From Accumulibacter sp. (GTDB taxonomy: Bacteria > Pseudomonadota > Gammaproteobacteria > Burkholderiales > Rhodocyclaceae), in assembly GCA_031274075.1 (NCBI GenBank), contig JAISQQ010000040.1:1-14409 (forward strand): 14,409 nucleotides of DNA. The letters run 5' to 3'. Below, piece by piece: positions 7,341 through 13,426 of the stretch. Below the pieces are notes generated by a model, which had not been told where the DNA came from, ran no database searches, and worked only from the letters and a program-made list of their open reading frames with translations. Numbering within the stretch: position 1 is the first letter of the stretch; every line of letters starts with the position of its first letter. The position numbers and the translations under genes were made by a program.

Positions 7341-7661
7341 ATGAACGAGAAAGTAGTGGTCAACGAGATCGTTCTCTTGGTGGTCATCATCGAGAGAAAG
7401 CGCAAAGACAAGCTGATCGCCATGCTCTCGGAAGCGGGCGGACAGCTCATCAACACCATGTACGGCAAGGGCCTGGTCAAGGCGGGCTATCTCAGGGAAG
7501 CGCTCGGCCTGGTGCCGGAGGATAACCGGGTGATCGTCACCTGCCTGCTGCCGAGCGAGGAATCCGGCCCCATGCTCGATGCCCTGGTCGATAAATTCGG
7601 TCTCGACAAGCCCCATGCCGGCACCGCCTTTACCGTGCCCGTCGAAAAGCTCTCGTTTTAA
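7341..7661 (+). CDS. PII-like regulatory protein A of the DUF1538 operon
   Basis: 106 residues with the ferredoxin-like PII layout. Strand VLLVVIIE (11-18) is followed by helix RKDKLIAMLSEAGG, then strand LINTMYGKG (36-44). A T-loop-like segment of about 17 residues comes next (45-61), then strand NRVIVTCLL, a second helix and a C-terminal strand AFTVPVEKL. It lacks the Tyr51 uridylylation context and the Arg101/Arg103 nucleotide contacts of GlnB/GlnK, so it is a divergent PII-like protein whose ligand is unknown. GGGAG 5 nt before ATG 7341 decides the start; ATG 7326, overlapping the upstream stop as ATGA, would add five residues. It lies 11 nt after the DUF1538 gene and is almost certainly co-transcribed, suggesting it docks on that membrane protein. 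Confidence 0.82.
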   Translation: MNEKVVVNEIVLLVVIIERKRKDKLIAMLSEAGGQLINTMYGKGLVKAGYLREALGLVPEDNRVIVTCLLPSEESGPMLDALVDKFGLDKPHAGTAFTVPVEKLSF

Positions 7662-7696
7662 GCGGCGCTGGCGCCGATTTCAAGAGGATATTCAAC

Positions 7697-8035
7697 ATGG
7701 AAAACGCGGACAGCATGAAAGCGCTGTTTATCATCGTCAATATGGGCTTCGGCAGCCATGCCGTGGAAATCGCCAACGAGGCGGGAGCGGGAGGCGCGGT
7801 GATCATCAACGCGATCGGCACCGGCATGGCGAGAAAATCGCTGCTGGGCATTCCGGTGGAAAGCGAAAAGGAAATCGTCCTGACCATGGCCAGCGAGGAG
7901 ACCGCCGAGAAAGTCGTCGCGGCGATCAAGGAAAAATCCGGCGTGGACTCGCCCGCCCACGGCATCTGCCTGATCATGCCCGTGGGAAAGATGACGCCGC
8001 TCTACACCGCCGCGCCGCAAGCCGGGGAAAAGTAG
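7697..8035 (+). CDS. PII-like regulatory protein B of the DUF1538 operon
   Basis: 112 residues, a second PII-like protein clearly different from its neighbour. Strand ALFIIVNMG (9-17) is followed by helix SHAVEIANEAGAGG, strand AVIINAIGTG (34-43), a short loop, strand EIVLTMAS, helix EETAEKVVAAIKEKSG and strand GICLIMPVGK. GAGGAxxxxxxGTG resembles the segment leading into the PII T-loop. The C-terminal SPAHGICLIMPVGK is equivalent to KPHAGTAFTVPVEK in protein A, so the two are distant paralogues. GlnB-type signature residues for uridylylation are missing. AGAGGA 8 nt before ATG 7697 sets the start. It begins 35 nt after the first PII-like gene and closes the operon. A hetero-oligomer or two separate sensors are both possible. 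Confidence 0.82.
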   Translation: MENADSMKALFIIVNMGFGSHAVEIANEAGAGGAVIINAIGTGMARKSLLGIPVESEKEIVLTMASEETAEKVVAAIKEKSGVDSPAHGICLIMPVGKMTPLYTAAPQAGEK

Positions 8036-8103
8036 CCGCCGGGAAACACGGAAGCTTCCCGCGCCGCGATGCTAAACTCCGGTTTTCGTTCCGGAAACCA
8101 GCC

Positions 8104-9084
8104 ATGCGACACCCCAGCGACGTTCTCTTTCCCGGCGGGAAACCCTTCCCCATCCTGCCCGCGGTCGATCATTACGCCGGCTCCGAAAAACTGATGAAGA
8201 AAGCGCTCCAGTTGCAGAACGAGCTGGGGCCGATCTTCGACATCACCTGCGATTGCGAGGACGGCGCCCACGCCGGCGCGGAGCGCGAGCACGCCGAGAT
8301 GGCGGCCGGCATCATCGCCAGCGGCGACAACCGGCACGGCCGCGTCGCTGTCCGGGTGCACGATTTCACGCACGCGCACTGGCGGCAGGATATCGACGTC
8401 ATCGTCTCGATCGCCGGCGCCCGCCTGCCCTTCATCACCCTGCCCAAGCCGCGCGGCGCGGAGGACGTGCGCACGCAGATCGCCTACCTGCGCGACGCCG
8501 AATCGCGGCTCGGCCTCGGGCGCGAGATTCCCGTGCATGTGTTGATCGAAACCCTGGGCGCGCTGCACGAAGCGTGGGAGATCGCCGCCACGCCGGGCGT
8601 CGAGTCGCTCGATTTCGGGCTGATGGATTTCGTCTCCGGCCACCACGGCGCGATTCCCGGATCGGCGATGAAGAGTCCCGGCCAGTTCAGCCACCCGCTG
8701 GTGGTCCGCGCCAAGTGCGAGATCGCCACGGCCGCCCTCGGCAACGGCGTGGTGCCGACGCATAACGTCACTACGGAACTGAAGGATCTCGAGGTGATCC
8801 GCGGCGACGCGCTGCGCGCCCGCAACGAGTTCGGTTTCCTGCGCATGTGGAGCATCCACCCCAGGCAGATCCTACCGATCGTCGAGGCCATGCGCCCCGA
8901 TTTTTCCGAGGTCGAGACGGCCGTCGCCATCGTCAGCGCCGCGCAAGACAAGGATTGGGCGCCGATCGCCCACGACGGCCTGCTGCACGACCGGGCGTCG
9001 TACCGCTATTACTGGGAACTCCTGGCGCGCGCGCGCGCCACCGGCATGACGCTGCCGCCGGAAACAGTGCAACGCTTCTTCTGA
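8104..9084 (+). CDS. HpcH/HpaI aldolase/citrate lyase family protein (CitE / malyl-CoA lyase-like)
   Basis: 326 residues forming a TIM-barrel C-C lyase of the CitE/malyl-CoA lyase group. These enzymes cleave or form C-C bonds of CoA esters with Mg2+. FDITCDCEDGA (45-55), RVAVRVHDF (80-88) and LPKPRG (113-118) mark the substrate and CoA face. Glu149 in LIETLG and Asp175 in LDFGLMDF are the probable metal ligands. The ATG at 8104 gives the expected start (MRHPSDVLFPGGKPFPILP) with GGAAA about 7 nt upstream. There is no citrate lyase alpha or gamma subunit nearby, so it is a stand-alone CoA-ester lyase or hydrolase; substrate (malyl-, methylmalyl-, citramalyl-CoA or other) is undecided. An extended -10-like TGCTAAACT at 8070-8078 could serve as promoter, with no clear -35. 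The MazG-like gene follows 15 nt downstream. Confidence 0.85.
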   Translation: MRHPSDVLFPGGKPFPILPAVDHYAGSEKLMKKALQLQNELGPIFDITCDCEDGAHAGAEREHAEMAAGIIASGDNRHGRVAVRVHDFTHAHWRQDIDVIVSIAGARLPFITLPKPRGAEDVRTQIAYLRDAESRLGLGREIPVHVLIETLGALHEAWEIAATPGVESLDFGLMDFVSGHHGAIPGSAMKSPGQFSHPLVVRAKCEIATAALGNGVVPTHNVTTELKDLEVIRGDALRARNEFGFLRMWSIHPRQILPIVEAMRPDFSEVETAVAIVSAAQDKDWAPIAHDGLLHDRASYRYYWELLARARATGMTLPPETVQRFF

Positions 9085-9099
9085 TCCGCCCTGGCACGC

Positions 9100-9474
9100 A
9101 TGGACATCGAGGCGCTGACCCAGGCGCTGGTGAAATTCCGCGACGAGCGCGATTGGGCGCAGTTCCACACCCTGCGCAACCTGATCGTCTCGCTCAATCT
9201 CGAAGCCGCCGAACTGCTGGAACTGACGCAATGGAAAAGCGATCCCGAAATCGCCGCCCTGTTCGAGGACGGGCAGCGCATGGAAGCGCTGCAAGACGAA
9301 TGCGCCGACGTCCTGCTCTATCTCCTGCTGATCGCCGAGAAAGGCCGCTTCGACCTGCTGCGCGCCGCGACGGCGAAGCTCGAAAAGAACGCGCTGAAGT
9401 ACCCGGTGGAGAAGTGCTTCGGTTCCAGCCGCAAGTACACCGAACTCGACGACCGGAAGACAGGGGACGGATGA
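9100..9474 (+). CDS. MazG-like nucleotide pyrophosphohydrolase
   Basis: A 124-residue all-helical NTP pyrophosphatase of the MazG/RS21-C6 type, which hydrolyses (often modified or dCTP-like) nucleoside triphosphates to monophosphate and pyrophosphate. The Mg-binding acidic pattern is complete: Glu35 and Glu38 in LEAAELLEL, then Glu67 and Asp70 in DECADVLLYLL. Trp45, Phe55 and KYPVEKCFGSSRKYTEL at the C-terminus fit the single-domain subgroup. It starts 15 nt after the aldolase gene with a poor ribosome site, so it may depend on translation from upstream. The last six residues (RKTGDG) and the stop are encoded by a heptamer repeat, which seems to have replaced the original end of the gene. Confidence 0.87.
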   Translation: MDIEALTQALVKFRDERDWAQFHTLRNLIVSLNLEAAELLELTQWKSDPEIAALFEDGQRMEALQDECADVLLYLLLIAEKGRFDLLRAATAKLEKNALKYPVEKCFGSSRKYTELDDRKTGDG

Positions 9475-9485
9475 CAGGAGACAGT
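9454..9485. repeat. Second locus of the heptamer repeat
   Basis: Four 7-nt units starting at 9454, 9461, 9468 and 9475, consensus CRGRNGA, are followed by CAGTAA. This is the same unit, orientation and CAGTAA ending as the left arm at 4214-4247. The repeat overlaps the 3' end of the MazG-like gene, whose TGA stop lies inside unit three, and fills the convergent gap before the DUF3460 gene. The complementary arm seen at the first locus is absent here. Confidence 0.75.
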
Positions 9486-9502
9486 AAAGCCGCCGCCAGA
9501 AT

Positions 9503-9769
9503 TCAAGCGCTTCCCTGGAAATTCACGTCGTAGGGATAGGCTTTCTTTCTTTCGCTCGCCTCACGATACGACCGCAATTCGGCGGGATCGAGATTCCTGT
9601 CCCACAACCGGCCCAGGCCCTCGCGCTGTTCACGCTCCCAATCGGGGTGCCGGGCGCGCATTTCTTCGCGGTATTTATCGTATTCGGACTGGTAAACGCT
9701 GGCGTTCTTGCCGAAACAAAACTCGGCGAGCGCGCGCAATTTGTCACATTTGGATTGGGAAATGGCCAT
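9503..9769 (-). CDS. DUF3460 family small protein
   Basis: An 88-residue soluble, highly charged protein. The core YQSEYDKYREEMRARHPDWE, then EQREGLGRLWDRNLDPAELRSYREA and a final KAYPYDVNF, matches what I know of DUF3460, a short family of Betaproteobacteria with no known function. Typical members are about 60 residues; this one has an N-terminal extension of about 25 residues (MAISQSKCDKLRALAEFCFG). The start at 9769 is supported by GGAGG 8 nt upstream, so the extension is probably real. It follows the DUF3567 gene by 35 nt and is presumably in the same transcript. Confidence 0.75.
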   Translation of the reverse strand: MAISQSKCDKLRALAEFCFGKNASVYQSEYDKYREEMRARHPDWEREQREGLGRLWDRNLDPAELRSYREASERKKAYPYDVNFQGSA

Positions 9770-9804
9770 CGGTAAATCCTCCGTTCAACGAAATCAATCG
9801 ACCC

Positions 9805-10038
9805 TCAATGAAAGGAAATCGGCTTCGCGCTGCCGACGCAATAGTCGTCGAGCAGCGAATCTATCGAATCCATGTCGCGCTCCTTATCCGGAATGCGGTT
9901 TATCGCCTCGCGCAACCCAATGGCCACCGAGCCCTGAACGAACAGGCTGCGCCCTCCCCGCTTGTCCACCAGCTCGAAGCCTTCCTGCACGGGGTAAGCC
10001 AGAATGGCGTAGTGCATGCTGTTATAGACCAGGTTCAT
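9805..10038 (-). CDS. DUF3567 family small protein
   Basis: A 77-residue protein. MNLVYNSMHYAILAYP, then GFELVDKRGGRSLFVQGSVAIGLREAI and a tail ending CVGSAKPISFH, resembles DUF3567, a family found mainly in Betaproteobacteria with unknown function. The VYNS start and the final PxxxH-type ending are typical as I remember them. The ATG at 10036-10038 is chosen over an upstream in-frame start at 10170 because AGGAG sits 6 nt before it and the upstream 44 residues do not look like the family. A perfect 8-bp hairpin lies in its leader. It is the first gene of a two-gene unit with DUF3460. Confidence 0.78.
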   Translation of the reverse strand: MNLVYNSMHYAILAYPVQEGFELVDKRGGRSLFVQGSVAIGLREAINRIPDKERDMDSIDSLLDDYCVGSAKPISFH

Positions 10039-10063
10039 CGCGACTCCTTTCTGCGTTGCCACA

Positions 10064-10085
10064 CCGAACCGATTGTCCGGTTCGG
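10064..10085. promoter_or_regulatory. Hairpin in the DUF3567 leader
   Basis: A perfect inverted repeat, CCGAACCG (10064-10071) and CGGTTCGG (10078-10085), has a 6-nt loop, 25 nt before the DUF3567 start. No T-run follows on either strand, so an intrinsic terminator is unlikely. An mRNA leader structure or a protein site are both possible. The rest of 10039-10248 shows no promoter I would defend. Confidence 0.5.
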
Positions 10086-10248
10086 CGGCCTTTGTCAGGC
10101 ATTCGTTCCCGATATCGAAACTACGAGGAGAAAGATGAGGCCGTTCACCCGTTTTTTCAAGTCGAGCCAAGCGCGTCTCGTGGATTCGGACAATGGCCGG
10201 TCCGACAAGTTCGACTTCATCGGCAGCGTATCACGAAAATCCAAAACC

Positions 10249-10276
10249 ACAAGGCCACCGCGATGGGTGGCCTTGT
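10249..10276 (-). terminator. Terminator of the TRAP transporter operon
   Basis: A perfect 11-bp stem, ACAAGGCCACC (10249-10259) and GGTGGCCTTGT (10266-10276), with a 6-nt loop, lies 24 nt after the dctP stop. On the minus strand the stem is followed by GGTTTTGGATTTT, a T-rich but interrupted tract, which fits an intrinsic terminator for dctP. Confidence 0.8.
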
Positions 10277-10300
10277 CACAGGAAATTGCGTATCCCAGGC

Positions 10301-11287
10301 TTACTTGACGTTGATCACCATGTCGATCAAATCCTTGCCGATCGTATCGTAAAACATCTGATAAACCGGCGCGGTGGCCTGCCGCCATTTCTCCACGTCG
10401 CTCACCGCGACAACCTTCCCGCCCATGGATCCGACTTCCTTCTGGATTTTTTCCGTTTCGTTGATCATGTAGTCACGCATCGCCTTTTGCCCGATCGCCA
10501 CGGATTCATCGAAGGGTTTTTTCAGCGCTTCCGGAAGCTTGTCGTACCAGTCCTTGTTAACCACCACCGGGCAGGCCACCATGAAGTGACCGGTCAGGGT
10601 GATGTTCGGCGCCACCTCATAGAACTTCATGCCGCGGATGCCGAACCAGTCGTTCTCACCGCCGTCCACCACGCCCATCTGCAGCCCCGAATAGAGTTCT
10701 CCGAAGGCCATCGGGGTCGGCAACGCACCCAGAGCCTTGAACGTCTCGATCGATACGGGACTTTGCGTGACGCGGATTTTCATCCCTTTCATATCTTCGA
10801 GCCGGGTCACCTGCTTCTTCGTGGTGAATAGATGGCGATCCGGATTCGCGTACCAGGCGATGACCTTGAGTCCTTTCTTTTCCAGTTCGCCGGCGATGAT
10901 TTTTCCGGGCTCGCCGTCCATCGAGGCAAACAGATGCTTGATGTCCCTGAAAATGAACGGCAGGTTGAATACGTCGGCCTTCTTGGTGAAGTTGGAGACA
11001 ACCGCCCCGTTGACCACCGTCAATCCCACGGTTTTCAACTGGACCGATTCGAGAACCTTCCTTTCATCTCCGCCCAGGGCGCCGTTCGGAAATATCTGCA
11101 TTTCCACCCTGCCGGCGGTCTTTTCGTTCAGGGCCTTGCCCATGGCCAGCAAGCCGATCTGATACGGATAGTCCTCACTGGTCGTGTGGGCCGCCTTGAT
11201 GACGATCTTGTCCTGTGCCGAACCGATACCCGCGAAACACGCCAAGGCCATGGCGGTGACGACCAACAAAACGCTTCGATTATTCAT
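10301..11287 (-). CDS. TRAP transporter periplasmic substrate-binding protein (DctP family)
   Basis: Periplasmic receptor of a tripartite ATP-independent periplasmic transporter; it captures the solute and hands it to the QM membrane pair. The 328-residue length is normal. A signal peptide ends at GIGSA, with cleavage expected after Ala24. GRVEMQIFPNGALGGDERKV (59-78), GMKIRV with Arg172 (the residue that usually pairs with the substrate carboxylate), and ALPTPMAFGELYSGLQMGVVDG (188-209) are DctP hallmarks. Position 210-214 reads GENDW rather than the commoner QENP-like sequence, so the pocket may differ. The start at 11287 is supported by GGAGG 4 nt upstream. It lies 130 nt downstream of dctM and ends the operon. 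The substrate is not identifiable; an organic or sugar acid is likely from the family. Confidence 0.93.
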   Translation of the reverse strand: MNNRSVLLVVTAMALACFAGIGSAQDKIVIKAAHTTSEDYPYQIGLLAMGKALNEKTAGRVEMQIFPNGALGGDERKVLESVQLKTVGLTVVNGAVVSNFTKKADVFNLPFIFRDIKHLFASMDGEPGKIIAGELEKKGLKVIAWYANPDRHLFTTKKQVTRLEDMKGMKIRVTQSPVSIETFKALGALPTPMAFGELYSGLQMGVVDGGENDWFGIRGMKFYEVAPNITLTGHFMVACPVVVNKDWYDKLPEALKKPFDESVAIGQKAMRDYMINETEKIQKEVGSMGGKVVAVSDVEKWRQATAPVYQMFYDTIGKDLIDMVINVK

Positions 11288-11382
11288 TTCGCCTCCAAAA
11301 ACAATTTGACTCATCCCTTTGGCCTGATTTTCCCAGACCCCCAATACAACAAGCACCACAGACACACAGCATTCGCCTTGGC

Positions 11383-11398
11383 CCGGCGCAAGCGCCGG
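11383..11398. promoter_or_regulatory. Hairpin between dctM and dctP
   Basis: CCGGCG (11383-11388) and CGCCGG (11393-11398) form a 6-bp stem with a 4-nt loop, 19 nt after the dctM stop on the minus strand. There is no T-run. It may stabilise or partly end the mRNA, allowing dctP to be expressed at a level different from the membrane genes, as is common for binding proteins. Confidence 0.4.
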
Positions 11399-11417
11399 CA
11401 CGCTTGCCGTCCCAGCG

Positions 11418-12716
11418 TTAAAACAGGCCGGCAAATGTTCCCTTGGGCACGTACCCGACCATCCTGGGCAAGAGCAAGGCCACGTCAGGCACGTAAGTGA
11501 CCGCCATGAGCGCGGCGATCAAGGCGGCGAAATACGGCATGATGGGCTTGATCACCTTGACCACCTCGACCTTTCCAACCGAACAGGCCACGAGCAGGCA
11601 CAGGCCGACGGGAGGCAACAGGAAGCCGACGCCGATGTTGGCAATGATGATGATCCCGAAGTGTATCGGATCGATTCCGAAGCTGATCGCCATCGGCATG
11701 AAGATCGGAGTCAGGATGATCACCGCCGGCGCGCCTTCCAGCACGGCGCCCAACACCAGGAAAACGACGTTCACGATCAGCAAAAACACATAGGGCGACG
11801 TCGCGAAATCCCCCATGAACGCAAGGAGTTTGTTCGGAATCTGCTCGCGCGCCGTGATCCACGCGAACAGGGACGCCATTCCAATCAGGAACATGATGGA
11901 ACCGGTCGTCTTGGCCGAGCGGAGAATCACGCCATACATGTCGGAAAACTTGACTTCGCGGTATACGAAGATGGCGATGAAAAAAGAGTAAACCACCGCC
12001 ACGACCGCGCCTTCGGTTGCCGTGAAGGCGCCAACCCTGATGCCGCCGAGAATGATCACCGGGATCATCAAGGCCCAGAAGGATTCGAGAAAGGACTGCC
12101 CGATCTTTTTCAGGCCCTTCCATTCCCTGCTTGGCGTATTGTTCCTGACGGCATCGAAATAAATGACCGCCATCAGGGCGAGCGCCATGGCCAGCGCCGG
12201 CAGAATTCCCCCGAAGAAAAGCGCCTCGATGGAAAGATTCGCCACGCCGCCCAGGACGATCATGGTCACGCAGGGGGGAACCAGGATATCCATCCCGCCG
12301 CAGGCTGCGATGATTGCCACGGCCTTCTCCCGCTTGTAGCCCTTTTCCTCCATCGACGGAATCATCGCCGAACCGATGGCCGCCGTATCCGCGGTCGATG
12401 AGCCGGAAATCCCGGAAAGCAGGATCGTGGCGACGACGACCACATGCCCCAGGCCGCCGCGGATATGGCCGACCAGATTATCCGCCAGGTTGAGTATTCG
12501 CCTCGATATTCCCCCGCCTTCCATGAGTTCTCCGGCGAAAATGTAGAGGGGGATGGCAAGCAGCGTAAAGGAATCCACGCCGCCCAGTATTTCCTGCGGA
12601 ATCGCCGCGAGAGGCACCTCCGAAATCAGCAGATAGATCAGCCCGGCCACCCCCATGCTGAAGGCGATGGGTATTCCGACCACCAGAAAAACAGCAAACA
12701 GGAAAAAGAAAATCAT
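11418..12716 (-). CDS. TRAP transporter large permease subunit (DctM family)
   Basis: The 432-residue ion-coupled transport channel of the TRAP system, usually driven by sodium. The whole sequence is hydrophobic and fits the 12 or so membrane segments and the usual length of 425-435 residues. Family-typical stretches are visible: IPLYIFAGELMEGGGISRRI, SGSSTADTAAIGSAMIPSME, PPCVTMIVLGGVANLSIEALFFGGILPA, and near the C-terminus NIGVGFLLPPVGLCLLVAC. The ATG overlaps the dctQ stop as ATGA, with GGGAG 6 nt upstream, so the two membrane subunits are translationally coupled. It partners the small subunit upstream and the binding protein downstream. Confidence 0.95.
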   Translation of the reverse strand: MIFFFLFAVFLVVGIPIAFSMGVAGLIYLLISEVPLAAIPQEILGGVDSFTLLAIPLYIFAGELMEGGGISRRILNLADNLVGHIRGGLGHVVVVATILLSGISGSSTADTAAIGSAMIPSMEEKGYKREKAVAIIAACGGMDILVPPCVTMIVLGGVANLSIEALFFGGILPALAMALALMAVIYFDAVRNNTPSREWKGLKKIGQSFLESFWALMIPVIILGGIRVGAFTATEGAVVAVVYSFFIAIFVYREVKFSDMYGVILRSAKTTGSIMFLIGMASLFAWITAREQIPNKLLAFMGDFATSPYVFLLIVNVVFLVLGAVLEGAPAVIILTPIFMPMAISFGIDPIHFGIIIIANIGVGFLLPPVGLCLLVACSVGKVEVVKVIKPIMPYFAALIAALMAVTYVPDVALLLPRMVGYVPKGTFAGLF

Positions 12717-13198
12717 GACGGCTCCCCGCGGCCTTCCGCGCCCGGTTTTTCAAACAATTTGAACAAGGTATTGAGTATCATCAGCGCGGCGCCGCATGGG
12801 ATGGACAGATAAACGTAGCTCATGTGCAGGTTCAGGGCCGCCGATTCCTGCATATGCGCGACCGGGACGAGGCCAAGTCCGGCATAAAAGAGCACCGCCA
12901 GGAAGACGAGTTCCACCAGCAAAATGAGCTTGCCGTAGTAATTTCTCGTTTTCGGCGGCAATCCATGACTGACGACATCCACCACGAAGTGCCCTCCCTC
13001 CCGCAAGGCGACGGAGGCGGCGATGAAAGTCAGCCAGATCAGGGCGAAACGCGACAGCTCCTCGGTCCACGACAACGGAACCTTGAAGATGAATCGGGAA
13101 AGCACCTGGGCGAATACCGCAAAACAGATGACACAGACGATCAGCACGGATAACGCGTTTTCAAACGACGCCAGCCTGCCTGCCACGCTTTTTTTCAT
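12713..13198 (-). CDS. TRAP transporter small permease subunit (DctQ family)
   Basis: A 161-residue membrane protein with four predicted membrane segments at about 14-35, 49-67, 90-112 and 126-148, as expected for DctQ. LSRFIFKVPLSWTEELSRFALIWLTFIAASVALREGGH is the strongly conserved family core, including the WTEE-(L)-RF-WL pattern. It forms the QM membrane complex with the next gene, which it overlaps by 4 nt. The ATG at 13198 has GAGGG 4 nt upstream and is the first gene of the TRAP operon. Transcription probably starts near 13252 from the strong promoter described separately, giving a leader of about 54 nt. Confidence 0.93.
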   Translation of the reverse strand: MKKSVAGRLASFENALSVLIVCVICFAVFAQVLSRFIFKVPLSWTEELSRFALIWLTFIAASVALREGGHFVVDVVSHGLPPKTRNYYGKLILLVELVFLAVLFYAGLGLVPVAHMQESAALNLHMSYVYLSIPCGAALMILNTLFKLFEKPGAEGRGEPS

Positions 13199-13231
13199 GG
13201 ACCCTCTGCCCGGAGTAGTTTTTTTGAAAGT

Positions 13232-13257
13232 CTGCTTGTATACCGTTATACAAGCAG
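13232..13257. promoter_or_regulatory. 26-bp palindromic operator between dctQ and the LacI-type gene
   Basis: Arms CTGCTTGTATA (13232-13242) and TATACAAGCAG (13247-13257) are perfect complements around the centre CCGT, placing a CG step at the exact dyad, as in many LacI/PurR-type operators. The site covers the predicted start of the dctQ transcript and lies just downstream of its -10, an ideal position for repression. The divergent LacI-family gene is the natural binder. The TTGTATA arm also resembles GntR/FadR-type sites, which is the main alternative. Confidence 0.75.
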
Positions 13258-13258
13258 G

Positions 13259-13286
13259 ATTATATTATAATTCGCAGCAATGTCAA
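13259..13286 (-). promoter_or_regulatory. Strong sigma70-type promoter of the TRAP operon
   Basis: On the minus strand, TTGACA (13281-13286) and TATAAT (13259-13264) are both perfect consensus, separated by 16 bp. The predicted start near 13252 falls inside the 26-bp palindrome. A very strong promoter under an operator suggests tight repression and high induced expression. The same AT-rich segment contains plus-strand TATATT/TATAAT (13261-13271) that could serve the LacI-type gene, with a poor -35 inside the operator. Confidence 0.8.
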
Positions 13287-13339
13287 CCCTGTTCAAGAGT
13301 CCCCCCTCTCGCTCCCGGCGCCGCAAGGAAACTCGATCA

Positions 13340-13361
13340 GGCTCGTCGCCTGCGACGAGCC
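13340..13361. promoter_or_regulatory. Perfect palindrome in the leader of the LacI-type gene
   Basis: GGCTCGTCGC (13340-13349) and GCGACGAGCC (13352-13361) are perfect complements around a 2-nt centre, 65 nt before the regulator's start codon. In RNA this would be a 9-bp stem with a 4-nt loop. No T-run follows, so it is not a typical terminator. It could be an mRNA structure or a binding site; its sequence is unrelated to the upstream operator. Confidence 0.5.
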
Positions 13362-13426
13362 GATAGCAGTCGCCGGAGATCGCTCCAGCGCCGGAAAACA
13401 AGGGCGGCGGCCCGTAAGGCAATCGA

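Noticed and set aside
5557..7341. 594-codon minus-strand open frame opposite the DUF1538 gene
   Set aside because: Its Asp/Arg/Gln/His-rich composition is the mirror of hydrophobic codons on the other strand; no family resemblance.
8039..8061. Terminator after the second PII-like gene
   Set aside because: CGGGAA and TTCCCG can pair with a 10-nt loop, but the stem is short and no T-run follows.
7579..8103. N-terminal extension of the HpcH/HpaI gene
   Set aside because: It overlaps both PII-like genes in another frame and lacks similarity; family homology begins at the ATG at 8104.
11288..11434. Longer N-terminus for dctP starting at 11434 or 11314
   Set aside because: It would place 9 to 49 residues before a normal signal peptide; the GGAGG before 11287 and the signal peptide fix the start.
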